This document shows, piece by piece, positions 10,021 to 20,475 of a DNA stretch of 36,732 nt (positions are counted from its first letter, which is position 1; each line of letters begins with the position of its first letter). The stretch covers positions 177,144-213,875 of the forward strand of contig NW_019091380.1 of assembly GCF_001949145.1 (NCBI RefSeq), given 5' to 3'. The DNA comes from Acanthaster planci (taxonomy: Eukaryota; Echinodermata; Asteroidea; Valvatida; Acanthasteridae). The notes under the pieces were generated by a model. That model was not told the origin of the DNA, did no database searches, and was given only the letters and a program-made list of their open reading frames with translations. The position numbers were made by a program, and so were the translations under genes.

Positions 10021-11208
10021 ATGAATTAAAAAAAGAAAAAAAAGAGAGAGAGCCGGGCGATGCCCGAAAGTTCTAGAGGACCTACGAAAATCCTAATGTA
10101 AATGTGACACAAGTAAATGCACGACAAGGATGGTGTACATTTACTGGTCTGGTACTTTTAATGGCATTGCTGCATTGCAGGAAAAGAAAACCCCCAGCCT
10201 TGGCTATCTCAAACTTCGGAAGAACTTGATGCTAGATGCTAGATGCTAGTTATTTAGCATGGTGAACTCTTAGTGTTTACTGGCTGAAGACTCAGTGTCC
10301 AATGAAACAAAGGACAATGTGCTACACAGGTGCCTAGAGGGGGTCACTAAATGAACTCACAAGGTCCTAGAGGGGGTCTCAGAATGAACTTGCACAAAAC
10401 AGCTGACTTGGCACAGCCAACTGAGGGCGCTAGGCAAATAACATAAAAAGTGACCTGTCACACAAGAATATTACCTTCAGCTATATAATTATGTCAGCAT
10501 TCTAAATTACCAATTACAAGTTATCAAATGAGAGTTGCTTTATTCAGATCTTAAATATCTTATCGAATAAATATTCTGTTTGTATTCATTATATAGTTGA
10601 CTTGATGAGTGCACCTTATATTTCTGGTTTAAAGATGTTGCATTGGAATTATCAATGGTCTGGGCAAGATTTATTGTACGTATTATGAACATTTAATTGA
10701 TTTAGGGAAGAATTTAATTCATAATGAATATTGAAAATTGTAACTTCATTGTCTCATGTTCAAATGCTTTCCGATAAATATAAAAGAATCAATATTTGCT
10801 CTCCTCTTGCTTCATTTGTGTTATGTTGGGCATTATAGTCAAACTACTTTTCACTCGGATGAGCGCAGTGAAGGAGCGTGAAATTTCTGTTTTATTCCTA
10901 TTGAAAACACGTTTCTATTCTATTTTTGTGACCCAAAACAGAATTAAAACACGTTCTGATCCAGTTTTCAGCAAAAACACAGGTCTGTCAGACCCTGTTT
11001 TGTTGACCCATGTACATGTAGATACAAAAGCTGATTCTGTCAAAAAAGAGGACCTTGAATATGTGGTGACTGTCATGCTTAATCAATGACAAGAACACAC
11101 AAAAAAACAGAAAATCAGCTGTTACAAATACACCAGCCTCCCGATGCTGTCACTTTGCTTAAACATCAAACATTTGCTCATGAAAACTGAGATATCCATC
11201 AGCACAAA
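10021..11208. other. AT-rich non-coding stretch
   Basis: The stretch has three tandem atgctag units near 10230-10250 and a 33-base direct duplication beginning cctagagggggtc at 10333 and 10366. The 97-residue open frame at 10796-11089 has low-complexity composition and no domain I know, so I do not call it a gene. Confidence 0.45.
10333..10398. repeat. Two-copy 33-bp tandem duplication
   Basis: Two adjacent units both start cctagagggggtc and contain aatgaact. They differ by several substitutions. Confidence 0.6.
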
Positions 11209-11370
11209 CAAAACACAGGACTTAGACTAGCCTTAAAAATGGCCACACAAAATTGGAAGGAGTACATACACACTTCAACAAATGCACTCTATTCCTAAAT
11301 TGAAAGTTCAGGAAGGAACAATCTGGTGTAACATCAAATCTTAATTATGGAAAACATCACTGGATAAATT
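11209..11370 (+). repeat. Upstream module alpha, copy 2
   Basis: The block aligns with 2815-2975 and keeps the shared run ccttaaaaatggccacaca. It lies about 1.5 kb ahead of receptor 2. Confidence 0.7.
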
Positions 11371-11489
11371 GAATAGTTTTTCAGAAAGGCACTGGACATG
11401 CTGGATGGTTCTGTTTGCTTCAGTGTCATGAAAAGAAATACGGACAGGGTGTTACATTCAGTTGACTAAACCTCCCTCGTGGGGACTAT

Positions 11490-11600
11490 ACAATACAATG
11501 ATTGCTCCTGCTACATGTAAGTCGCGTGTGACTTACTGGTATAGTGGGTATCAAATATCAGCAAACATGCCATTCTCCCATAGCAATGGCAGATGGCTAC
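11490..11600 (-). repeat. Interspersed repeat R1, partial inverse copy
   Basis: The reverse complement of this block matches the start of R1 at 7113 and 25055, including tacccactata followed by acttacatgta. It shows that R1 is a dispersed family rather than a simple part of one duplication. Confidence 0.55.
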
Positions 11601-11944
11601 AAGTGACTACATGCTTGCTTCAAGCATGCTTTAAGTGACCAAATGCTCCTCACTTACATATACATGTAGGCCTCCCAAGGTTGGCTATTGAAAAGATTGA
11701 TGATCGTGAGGAGGTTGCAGGCTCCCCCTGCTCGGTCAGCCCTCCCCCATACCGTTACTTCCAGACATACATGTAGTGTCTCCAATGCCCAACCCATCAC
11801 ACATCAACTGCAACAGACCTGATCAAATAGCCATTGGTCTTGTGTAAAACCTTTTACCATTCATTGGTAAAAGGAGTTATCATGCAAATTGACACCAGAA
11901 TTGGCAGCACCATCTGGATTCCAATTAAATTAATATCTCATTGG
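11601..11944. other. Non-coding stretch
   Basis: No gene or recognisable repeat. Short TACATGTA words recur. Confidence 0.4.
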
Positions 11945-12040
11945 CCCCATCACATTTGACAGCAGACAAACAAACGGGAACTGCCATGAGCTGAGGAAGC
12001 AGTATAACAGGCACTCAACAGATTGGTCTGGAAACACTGT
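11945..12040 (+). repeat. Upstream module gamma, copy ahead of receptor 2
   Basis: catttgacagca, then gccatgagctgaggaagcag and an acagatt word, match the corresponding part of 3540-3610. It lies about 830 bases before the receptor 2 start codon; copy 1 lies about 300 bases before receptor 1. Confidence 0.6.
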
Positions 12041-12866
12041 TAAGCCCGGAGCTTGAAGAAACTGTACATGTACCTTGTCTTGAGGCGTCAGCATACATGT
12101 ACATTTTCCAACTGCAGATGTGAACATGCAGGAATGTCTAACTCAAGTAGTGGGTCACTGTACTGGCTTCTGCTCAGTGTAGCTTAGAAACGGTAACTTA
12201 AGTTTCACCAGGGAGTGTCAACCATAGAACAAAGGAAGAATCACAGAAAATTGCAAAAGTCAGAGCAATGTATCCCATGAATCCTGTATTCCATGGTGAA
12301 CTGTAAGAGAGAAGTATAAAACAAACTGAAATTCCCCATACAGTTCAAATGTTTGGCAAGGGCTGAACTACCAATACATATTGTCCAAATATTATTGGAA
12401 AATCTATTCTGCACATAGGATCACTTAACCCTAACCCCCTAAGGTGTATGTAAAATCCTATTGAAATTGGAGGATTTGGGACTGCGAGAAAATGCATGGA
12501 AAATGTCTGCCTTCACATGTGCTTCAGGAAAAACCTTACTTGCAAGGCCATAAACAGCGCTCTCAGGTGGCCAGGAGTAAGTAACCACAGGAGAACTGTA
12601 AGATGTGAAGAGCGCCACCAGTTTCTTGCGGTAGAGAAAGACAGGTGGTCACGAGGACCACTACAGTCACCATACAAACACTTTGCCAGCCAGACATGCC
12701 AGAACTCCTTACAGCTCCTGACTTGGACCATTTCTTCAAAGTCTTGAATGTCTAGTGTATTTTGAACGATAGCTTTAAATATTTCTGAATGAAGTAAACA
12801 GTATCTTGAAAAGCTCCACTATTCCTAAAGAAAGAGAAACTTTTCCATTACAATCCTCATTCGATC
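12041..12866. other. Upstream region of receptor 2
   Basis: The open frames at 12496-12747 and its antisense show no domain. The DNA just before the start codon is pyrimidine-rich (cattacaatcctcattc), which could serve as part of a splice acceptor, but no clean AG lies between it and the ATG. Confidence 0.4.
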
Positions 12867-13841
12867 ATGGAAACTACAGAAGGACTGATAACTTCAAACA
12901 CTACAGCAGAGGCGGCTGAGAATGCCACTGACTCAACTCCATTTCCAACAGTTGTCAAGATTCTGATGGTACTAGCCATCATTTTAAACCTTCTCTTGAA
13001 TCCACTGATGCTTTTCACTTTGAGGCGTGTCACCAGCATCCAGCCAACCACCAAAGTGTTCATGATTTCTCTCACTCTATCTGATCTTTATTACAGCTTA
13101 GGAAGGATGCTGGACTTAACAGCATTATTTTCTGACCATTGGTTCCTGGGTGACTTCCTTTGTACTGCCAGTGTGGTGATGAATGGTGCCGCTATTGAAT
13201 TGAGTATTGGAGCTCTACTACTTCTGACTGTGGATCGTTACATTGCTATCTCCCGTCCTCTGCACTACCCTTCAGTGATGACTGAGTTCAGATCTAAGGT
13301 AGCTGTGTGTATCACATGGACTTCAATTAACATAATTTCTATTTTGCTATTTGGCATTAACAGTCGTGCACACATTAAGCATGTTGGGATCAACAGAAGC
13401 ATTTGTATCTTTACAGCTGACTGGAGATTTCGTATAGGTGCTGTTTTGTCCTGTGTTCCAATACTGGCTATATTCATTCTGTATGCACACATCACCGTAA
13501 TAGCTCGCAATCAAGCCCGACGCATTGCTGCTGAAAACCAAGCAGGCAATGGCCGAGGTGGACAGAGAATAAACACCAGATCAACCACCACCATCATCAT
13601 CATAACAGGGACTCTGATCATCACCTGGATGCCTACAGTGGTCTGGATAGTGATACTTTTTCAGAAAAAATGGGAGGCCTATGAAAGTTACAATTTCTTC
13701 AAGTTTACACAAGTTCTGCTATTGTCAAATGGCTGGTTGAATGCTGTCATTTACTACCTGAGGAACAGGGATCTTCGCCAGACACTGTGTGGTTTACTAT
13801 CCGACTGGTGGCAAAGCCTGTTCCAAAGATTCAATCCATAG
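12867..13841 (+). CDS. Class A rhodopsin-like GPCR, intact (receptor 2)
   Basis: A single-exon receptor of 324 residues, a paralog of receptors 1 and 3. Glycosylation sites are N11 (NTT) and N19 (NAT). Landmarks are N45 (1.50), D73 (2.50), W92, C99 (3.25) with C180 in loop 2, DRY at 123-125, W151, P198 and Y206 in TM5, TWMP with W254, and N292-AVIY in place of NPxxY. Position 3.32 is Asn106, where receptor 1 has Asp. Loop 2 and TM5 differ most from the paralogs, while loop 3 to TM6 (about 13503-13640) is nearly identical at DNA level to receptor 1. The tail ends QRFNP. The ATG at 12867 is the first in frame and aligns with the paralog starts. The likely role is a plasma-membrane G-protein-coupled receptor of unknown ligand. 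Confidence 0.93.
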   Translation: METTEGLITSNTTAEAAENATDSTPFPTVVKILMVLAIILNLLLNPLMLFTLRRVTSIQPTTKVFMISLTLSDLYYSLGRMLDLTALFSDHWFLGDFLCTASVVMNGAAIELSIGALLLLTVDRYIAISRPLHYPSVMTEFRSKVAVCITWTSINIISILLFGINSRAHIKHVGINRSICIFTADWRFRIGAVLSCVPILAIFILYAHITVIARNQARRIAAENQAGNGRGGQRINTRSTTTIIIITGTLIITWMPTVVWIVILFQKKWEAYESYNFFKFTQVLLLSNGWLNAVIYYLRNRDLRQTLCGLLSDWWQSLFQRFNP

Positions 13842-14007
13842 ATCAAATGGACAGAGAGAAATTTCGATCAACAAGAAAAAAGTACTTAGCAAGGATTGTG
13901 GACAGGTTCCAATTTCCAAGACCACTCCTCAACAGAAAGACCTCAGTGTTGTTTATCCAATCAGATTTGGTAAAGATTTCTACAGGTACCACAAGGCCAA
14001 ACCTTAA
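13842..14007. other. Region after receptor 2
   Basis: This short stretch follows the stop codon and ends at the foldback element. The last nine bases (aaaccttaa, 13999-14007) resemble the nine after the element (aaaccatgt) at six positions. Confidence 0.4.
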
Positions 14008-14371
14008 GGGTGCTCGTAAGTCCGACGCCTCATAAGTCCAAAAAAAGCGTTAAAAACAGTCCATAAGTCTGACGCCTCATAGGTCCAATGCCTCATAAGT
14101 CCGATGCCTCATAGGTCCGACGCCTCATAAGTCCATCAAATGTGTTTAAAAGTTCCAACTTTTTTTTGGCCCATGGCATAGATCCAATGCCTCAAAAGTC
14201 TGACGCTGGATTTATGAGGCATCGGACCTTTGAGGCATTGGAACTACGAGGCAGCAAAAAAAAAATTTGACCATAAATCCGCTGCCTCATCATTCTGACG
14301 TCTCACAAGTCCGAAAATTCAGACTTTTGAAGCGTCGGACCTATGTAGCGTTGGACTTACGATACGCACCC
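14008..14371. mobile_element. Foldback element built of 16-bp sub-repeats
   Basis: The ends are inverted: gggtgctcgtaagtcc on the left, ggacttacgatacgcaccc on the right. The left arm carries tandem copies of a unit close to ctcataagtccgacgc (clearest at 14061-14134). The right arm carries the same unit reversed (14214-14260 and 14283-14356). Inner arms near 14190 also pair (ccaatgcctcaaaag with ctttgaggcattgg). There is no transposase. Long inverted repeats made of short direct repeats are the hallmark of foldback-type elements. A nine-base flanking similarity (6 of 9) is suggestive of a Mutator-type target duplication but is weak. Confidence 0.85.
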
Positions 14372-15345
14372 AAACCATGTACATGTACTGTATTTTTGCT
14401 TACTACACTAAGAAGTAACTATAAAACCTGTGTTGAAAAGCACCAAGGATGTGACAAGATTTACAACAAAACTGCTACAGTGCTACAGTTGAGGACTTCT
14501 ATCACCGTCACACTGAGCAGTTCATTGCAAACACAGTAGGAAATCATGGACAACAGACAGCAAATGGAGTCACTGACAGGACACATACTTCACATTTCAG
14601 ATGACATAACTACAAGTTTTAATCCTAACCAGTGCTTAATCAAATGGGATTCAGTGTAATTTCAAGTGGTCCCCGGGGAGTTAGTGTTAAAAAAACTCCA
14701 AAGCAGAAGTTCTCAAAAAGTAATTCAAATAAATGTATACAGAAACCAGTCTTTAGTTTGTACAAGTGTCTGGCTGTTAAACATCATTAATTTTATTTGG
14801 GACATGTAAGCATTTTCTGGTTGATTTAAGAATCCGCTTTACTCCTGCTAAACCACCTCAATATCTGGTAGTAAGCAAACTTGGCACCATTATTCAAAAG
14901 GTATTTGTCAACCCTGGTTAATGGCAAGTGATTCTTACAGTTGCCTGCATGAGTGGGAAAATTATCAGAATTCTATGTATTTCACTACTACCAATGTCCT
15001 ACTAGTAGAACTGCACATCATGTGTAGGTACAATGCACAAATAAGTCTTAATGAGTCACTGTCTAGATAAAGTGTGGTATGTGATAGCAAAAGTCATCCG
15101 TGTGAAATGGGAAGCCTGGATGTACAGTAAGATGTGCAAGTACCGGTAGAACCATGTTATCATATATATACATGTACACTAAGGCTGTTACGGTATGCCT
15201 CAACTGTTTGCTGTGGTGGGTCCATTTCTGTTTGAGTCTTTAATCTCAATCAGTCACTTCAAGGTGAGAAAAATAATGGACGTGTAATAAAGTCCCATCA
15301 CTCACGAGGTATGTGTTACTCTATACAAATGATGGGCTCGGCTCA
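14372..15345. other. Non-coding stretch
   Basis: No gene found. The open frame at 14267-14539 overlaps the foldback element and is artefactual. AATAAA near 14728 could serve as a distant poly(A) signal for receptor 2, about 890 bases after its stop, but nothing else supports it. Confidence 0.35.
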
Positions 15346-15485
15346 GGCAATTATTTTTCCATCATGGCCTCTCACTATTAGGTAGATTGCTTGTTCTGGC
15401 TGAGTCCCCAATTCATAGAGTCAACACTCAGTAATAATAACTGACAACAGAGCAACAATTTGCCACCCTCCCAAATCAAAATTAG
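15346..15485 (+). repeat. Upstream module beta, copy 2
   Basis: The block aligns with about 3300-3420, from ttttccatcatggcctct through caacactcagtaa to gcaacaatttgcc. It lies about 1.4 kb ahead of the truncated receptor relic. Confidence 0.55.
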
Positions 15486-15870
15486 ACCAATCTTAAAAAT
15501 GACATCAAATGACACAAACATGTATGTATCTGCCTCACTGTCCAGCTACCTTCCGGTAAATGTACATGTCTTGTGTTTGTACCCTTGTATCAGTGACAGC
15601 ACATATTTCAAGTTTAGCCTATACTCAACAGCAATTTTTATGTAAGGTATTACTGGCTGCTACTTCAGGCCCTCTCTTCTTATGCTAAGTGGGTGCACTA
15701 CTTTGTTGTCCGATTTAACCTTTTATGAGTGCAAAAACCCTTTCTAAAATTCTATGGCTGGACATACATGTACAAGCAGATAGATATCATTAAATGTTAT
15801 GAAACTTATTAGAAGATCATCTGAAAAGTCAGAAATATATTATGGAATGGGTATATAGACCGATTTGCTG
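15486..15870. other. Non-coding stretch
   Basis: I see no gene. The small open frame at 15460-15645 has no recognisable domain. Confidence 0.4.
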
Positions 15871-15873
15871 ACA

Positions 15874-16015
15874 CCATTACTTGCAGTGTCCCCGTTATTC
15901 AGGCGCACATTCCTAAACTTGACGCGTGTGTTTGGTTAGTAGTGTGCTCCCAATGGCAGAGGAAGCATTTCAATGCGCATCTCACACCCGCACGTGGGGG
16001 ACACCGCAGTAATGG
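15874..16015. mobile_element. Short inverted-repeat element (MITE-like)
   Basis: ccattacttgcagtgtcccc (15874-15893) and ggggacaccgcagtaatgg (15997-16015) are near-perfect reverse complements, enclosing about 100 bases richer in CpG than the flanks. There is no coding capacity. It is most likely a non-autonomous DNA transposon of unknown superfamily. Confidence 0.65.
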
Positions 16016-16885
16016 CTCCTGATTCTTGTCACCAAATTTGTCAATAGGGAGAGAGGGGGTTGGAATCGATGTGTATACTGTGAATACAGAGGAAAGGTGT
16101 AGCTAATAAAAACCGGCATACATGTAAGCATGTTTTTGAAGGATTGTTTGTTACAGTGCTATTAAACATCAGCTAATTCAGTTGCAAAAGTCTATGTTGG
16201 TAAAATGTCATTTTGAAGTGAAAAACGTATAGACTTGTAAGAAAATTTGATTTGTGAAAAGAAGAAATTTAGCTGACAAAAATAAAACCTGCAATGTATC
16301 TTTCACTCTTTAAAAACTGTTTGCTGTGTGCTCCTTTGTTTTCTTAATATACAATAATCCAGCACAATAGCAGTCAGATTTATTTATGTAGAGGCTACTG
16401 TACTTTAATTTAGGGCACACAACCAGATCTATGCAGGCCTATGTGCATTGTGCTACCAATAATTATCAATACTTTATGCCAGGCTGCCAGTCTACTGCAA
16501 ATGAACAACTTTGAACAGGTGTTCAAACGTGATGCGTATTCACACCTTCTGTCACACTATCCTCTGTTAACATGACTGGCCGCTGCCCGGCATCCAGAGA
16601 CCTGGACAGCAGCCTGCACACAGTCTACAAGTGGTTAACAGCCCAAAGTAGGGTACATGTACATGTACATGTACCTGGTCTTGAGAGTTAGTACAGATGC
16701 ATGTGTACGGCCGGTACCTCTGCTTTAGAATTTACAGGCATTTACATGTGAACATGTATGTCTCCTGCATTTTCTTACAATTTTTCAGAGAAACTAAGCA
16801 TGTTTGAATCAGGTTATTTAGATTGTACTGGTCAAGGCAGTTACACAGTTAGCTTCTGTCCTGCAGTGTATGTGTCCATGTTACC
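16016..16885. other. Upstream region of the truncated receptor relic
   Basis: The region contains a 22-base perfect GTACAT palindromic tract (16653-16674). An acceptor-like cttctgtcctgcag ends at 16866, 20 bases before the relic ATG. No gene is seen. Confidence 0.4.
16653..16674. repeat. 22-bp perfect TACATG palindrome
   Basis: This is an uninterrupted tract of alternating TACATG units, identical on both strands. Confidence 0.85.
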
Positions 16886-17023
16886 ATGGAAACAACACCA
16901 AATGTACATGTACATGTAGAAATGAAAACCTTATCAAACTCTTCAGCAGAGGAAACACAGACTGCAACCAAATCAACTCCAATTGCCATTACTGTCAAGA
17001 CCGTGCTGGTATTAGTGGTGGCC
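16886..17023 (+). pseudogene. Receptor relic truncated in TM1
   Basis: The frame begins METTPN and matches the receptor 3 N-terminus: SNSSAEETQTATKSTP versus SNSTAEETQYATGSTP, then the start of TM1 (ITVKTVLVLVV). A TACATG tract has expanded inside the coding sequence, giving VHVHVEM where receptor 3 has NADINT. Homology ends near 17020 in mid-TM1, and the frame continues into unrelated GC-richer DNA until a stop at 17153. No later receptor segments are found before the Penelope-like remnant at 17.7 kb. The copy is a dead 5-prime fragment. Confidence 0.88.
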
Positions 17024-17700
17024 GGGTCATTCCATGGGGTTGGGAAGCAGTGTGTTTTAAGGACAAGATTGCCTTTGAAACTACCTTTAAAAATTATTGG
17101 CGTGCATCTGCTCAATCACCCCTTCGCACCGGGAGGCGGCTAGACACGCCGTAAAAATTGAAATCCTCAAGCCGCTTTTCAGCTATTATTCTCGGCCCAC
17201 GCTCGAGCGAAGGCAGACCCTGGTTCTTGTATATATGGTAATTGGTCTTTGTGCGTAGCCCAGAAATGAAAAGACCGACTTTGCATCACTTTGATAATCA
17301 CCAGCTTCACAATAGTCCCCACTTTGAAAAGAGGCAACGGGGATGTGGAACGGTGAGTACAGCCGCGTGCCACCGAACAATCAGCCTTTTCACCGTGTAA
17401 TTCAAAGCGTGCAGAGCACGCAGGGCCACAAACTGAGAATTTGCGGTTTGGCAGGTGGCCTTTGTGGCCAAGCGAGGCTAGAATTCTCGGAGGCGGCTTT
17501 CAGGAAGAAATTCCCGTCGTCAAGGGGTTAAAGGAATGACATCGTAGTTCTATAAAACATGTAATTGATTTTTGAACGTGTGGGAATCATTGAGTATTAA
17601 CAATTAAGGTGGGAAGAGATCAAAGAAAAAATACAATGGAATGAACAGGACCCCGGGGGGGTTATAATCTGCAAACAAAAGAGAGGAAAAGAAAAGAGTG
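17024..17700. other. GC-richer unidentified insertion
   Basis: From the point where receptor homology stops to about 17530 the DNA is markedly richer in CG and CCG words (ctcgagcga, ggcggct, gccgcgtgcc) than its surroundings. Open frames on both strands show no known domain. It may be a transposon that interrupted or replaced the receptor. Its ends are unclear. Confidence 0.4.
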
Positions 17701-18697
17701 TTAATTAGTAGTTCCCTCTTGGATGTTCAGGCCACAGGGTTGTATGTGTGGAGGGGTTTGATCCAAAGCTTCTCCCTGTTAAAGCGAACAGCATCTTTAC
17801 AGTGCCCAAGTGATTCTATGCCCTGTAAGATCATGTCAGACATAGAATGGTTAGGAAGGTTGAAATGGTGGCCCACATGGGTATTTAGTCATTTGGTGTT
17901 GACCGTAGATCTGTGGCCACAGAAACGCTTCTTGAGCATGTTCTTAGTCTCTCCAACATACTGAACACTGTACACCCTGCAAGAGATAAGATATATGACA
18001 TCAGAAGAGCTACAAGTGATAGTGCCTTTGGCTCTGTGGGTGGTACAGTGTTAAGAGAATGTATCTGATTCTAGGACATGGTTCTGGCAACCAACACATC
18101 TGGTAGAATCACACTTGAACGTGCCTTGCTGGGAGGGCTATCCAAGGGGGCACCTCTGCCCAAAGGATAAGGTCCTATAGGTTGTGGGGATGCCCGTAAG
18201 CCACAAGAGGGGTGTCTGGGATGGCACTGGCTAGGTGGTCTGAAGTGTGCAGAATATGGTGATTATCGTTGATTATTTTGCGGAGGGGAGGAAGACAAGG
18301 ATGGAAAGTGGTGACCAAGGGAACCCTGGGGATGGTTTCTTCATGGAGGGTCTTCTCCTTGAGTGCAAGACTACTGCATGTAGGGACGGAGCGGGCCCTA
18401 TTGATAGAGCATTGAACCTGGTGATAGCTGTGCCCCCTTGCAATCAAATGCCTCTTCAGTTCCTGTGTATGATCATTGGAACAAATGCGTCTCAGTCTGA
18501 GTGCTTGGCTGTATGCAATACCAGTCTTGCAGTGTCTAGGGTGACAGCTCATGAGTGAAGATACTAATGGGTATCTGTAGGCTTGGAGTACACAGAAGTC
18601 ACAAGGTCGTTCTCCTTCCCGATGCTGACATCGAGAAAGTTGGCCTGATGGAGGGAATATTCTGAAGTGAACTTAATTGTCCTGTGGAAAGATTTGA
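17701..18697 (-). pseudogene. Penelope-like retroelement remnant, RT tail plus GIY-YIG nuclease
   Basis: Reading the minus strand, 18697-18550 gives TIKFTSEYS and NFLDVSIGKEND, typical of the late RT region of Penelope-like elements. Then 18552-18175 is open for 125 residues, including HCKTGIAYSQALRLRRICS and the late RT words TFHPCLPPLRKII and TPLVAYGHP. A Cys cluster (GTFKCDSTRCVGC, 18088-18125) follows, then IYLISC and YVGET (17946-18000) with following Arg and His residues, matching the GIY-YIG endonuclease. The end reads LNIQEGTTN and a stop at 17701. Several stops and frame changes break it, and the RT catalytic core is missing, so it is a 5-prime truncated dead copy. The complete protein would reverse-transcribe the element and nick target DNA. 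Confidence 0.88.
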
Positions 18698-19923
18698 TAA
18701 CAAATTTATAAAGTCTTTATTGTCTTGTGTTTGTATTCATTTTGACCACTTGGCCTTTGTGGTGAGGAGATTTGGATGTAACATACACACGGTGTTGATG
18801 TTACATCTTCAGTAGTTATCAATACCTTTTTTACTTTCAGATTTAAGCCTGTAGAGATTATAAATCCTTTAGTAAATGGCACTATGAATTTCCGCTCGGT
18901 TAAAATGCAGTTTCTCTGTTAAAACTGGTGTATGCTGTCTGATCACTCAATTTAACCGTGTTCATTTTCGGTTAAACTTGGGTAGCAAAAATACAGGGTT
19001 AAAATAGGGTTTGTTTTTGGAAACTGGTAAGGAGCTCTGCTCATTAACTCTGTGGTCAGTTTTGTGGTTTTTCTCCTCTAGGTCTTTTCTTTTTTTTCCC
19101 TTTTTTTTCAAGCAGGCTGGCAGTTAAACGGTCGGCATAAAAATTATGCCTAAATGTTTGATTTGCTGTATCGTTGAGTTTATTAAGGCCTACAAGGAGT
19201 ACCCACCAGTTATAAGCACAATGATGCAAACTGAATGTTAGAAAAGGCTTATTTTTGTGCTTCTCATATATAAATATCCTTAATAAATATAGTAAAGTCT
19301 AGTGAAAGTCCCTTTCCTACGAAAAGGAAAAAAAGCGGGAAAATAATCACTTAAAAATGTTGCAACGAAAGAGCAAGTAAAGTTTAAGATTACGTACACA
19401 TTTCATGACTCCATGACTCGGGGAATTCTGGTTTAAATTACTCGAAATCTGGACAACTCAAATTTTTATTCATTCTCCGAGGTTTGAATTTTCATATGTA
19501 AACGGCAACCAACAAAAAAATGACTGTGCCCCCTGCATGTAGTACGCGTGGCATAGCCGAGGCTTTTGTGACTGATTTTATCCTTCAAAGTTTGCAGTAC
19601 ACGTATAAGCTGCCCCGCAGAAGAGCCGCAGAGACATTTTTCAGCATGAGAATCAACGTATTAGCCGCGGCTTATTTTCTTAGAATTACAGTAATGTGGA
19701 CTATCCTGTGTATAAGTCTTTGGAATACAGTGAGGTACCAGTACAGTTTTATACAATCACCATATTTAATATCACCAATCTCCAGTCATCATGCCAGTAT
19801 AATCACAGCAGGTACATGTATCTTTATATGTTTAGCATTAATAAGCCATGACTGATAGGCTGCTGCTATGTACAATTTATCACATCATTACTATTAGTGT
19901 CTCCATTAATAAATTAGGCAATT
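18698..19923. other. AT-rich non-coding stretch
   Basis: Recurrent ggttaaa words in both orientations lie at 18895-19010. The 111-residue open frame at 19520-19855 has no recognised domain, and I do not call it a gene. Confidence 0.4.
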
Positions 19924-20024
19924 AGTTTGCATGTTCAAGGCCTCCCAAAATTAGACAGACTCTACTCAATCCATTAGCATGCCCAGGTCCCAATCCAGTT
20001 TAAAACACAGGGCCTGGTTTCAAA
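19924..20024 (+). repeat. Duplicated flank upstream of receptor 3
   Basis: About 100 bases, beginning agtttgcatgttcaagg, match 6057-6161 ahead of the receptor pseudogene. This proves that the pseudogene arose from a duplication that included upstream genomic DNA, not from a processed transcript. Confidence 0.8.
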
Positions 20025-20475
20025 TCGCTCCATCACACTTTTATTCCCTGGTTAAATTGTCGGCCACAATGTCGAAGCCCCACGGTCAATCAATATTGGA
20101 CAGATCGTTTACCAGTGCTATGGATTATGTGCAAGTCAACTGGTCCATACACAAGTACTCAAAGATAATAATTGATTTAGATATGGCAAGCTTTGGAACT
20201 GGGAATGCGGTGAGATGGAAATTTCAGTGGTTTAAACGACCTCACTGCGTATGTACATGTACTGTAAGTCTGCACTCATTTCAGCCAACAGCCATCCTCA
20301 AAGCAAGACCCCACATGTACAGTGTACATGTACATGTATGTATTGTACAGCTGATATATTCACACCAGAAATGTTAACATGTCCTTCAGAGTTTCCATCC
20401 CTTTATTTGTACCGAGTGGATTGTAGTTGACACAAACATCTACTGAATCAAGATGTAACTACTCTTGAAGGAGCC
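20025..20475. other. Upstream region of receptor 3
   Basis: A TACATG-type tract lies at 20311-20338. An acceptor-like actactcttgaag ends just before gagccATGG. No gamma module is seen here, unlike the region ahead of receptors 1 and 2. Confidence 0.4.

Noticed and set aside
10796-11089. 97-residue open frame
   Set aside because: Its composition looks like translated AT-rich DNA, and no motif is recognisable.
18247-18558. Plus-strand 103-residue open frame
   Set aside because: It is antisense to the Penelope-like RT tail, which has clear family words on the minus strand.
19520-19855. 111-residue open frame with hydrophobic stretches
   Set aside because: There is no known domain, and the length is within chance for a 37-kb window.
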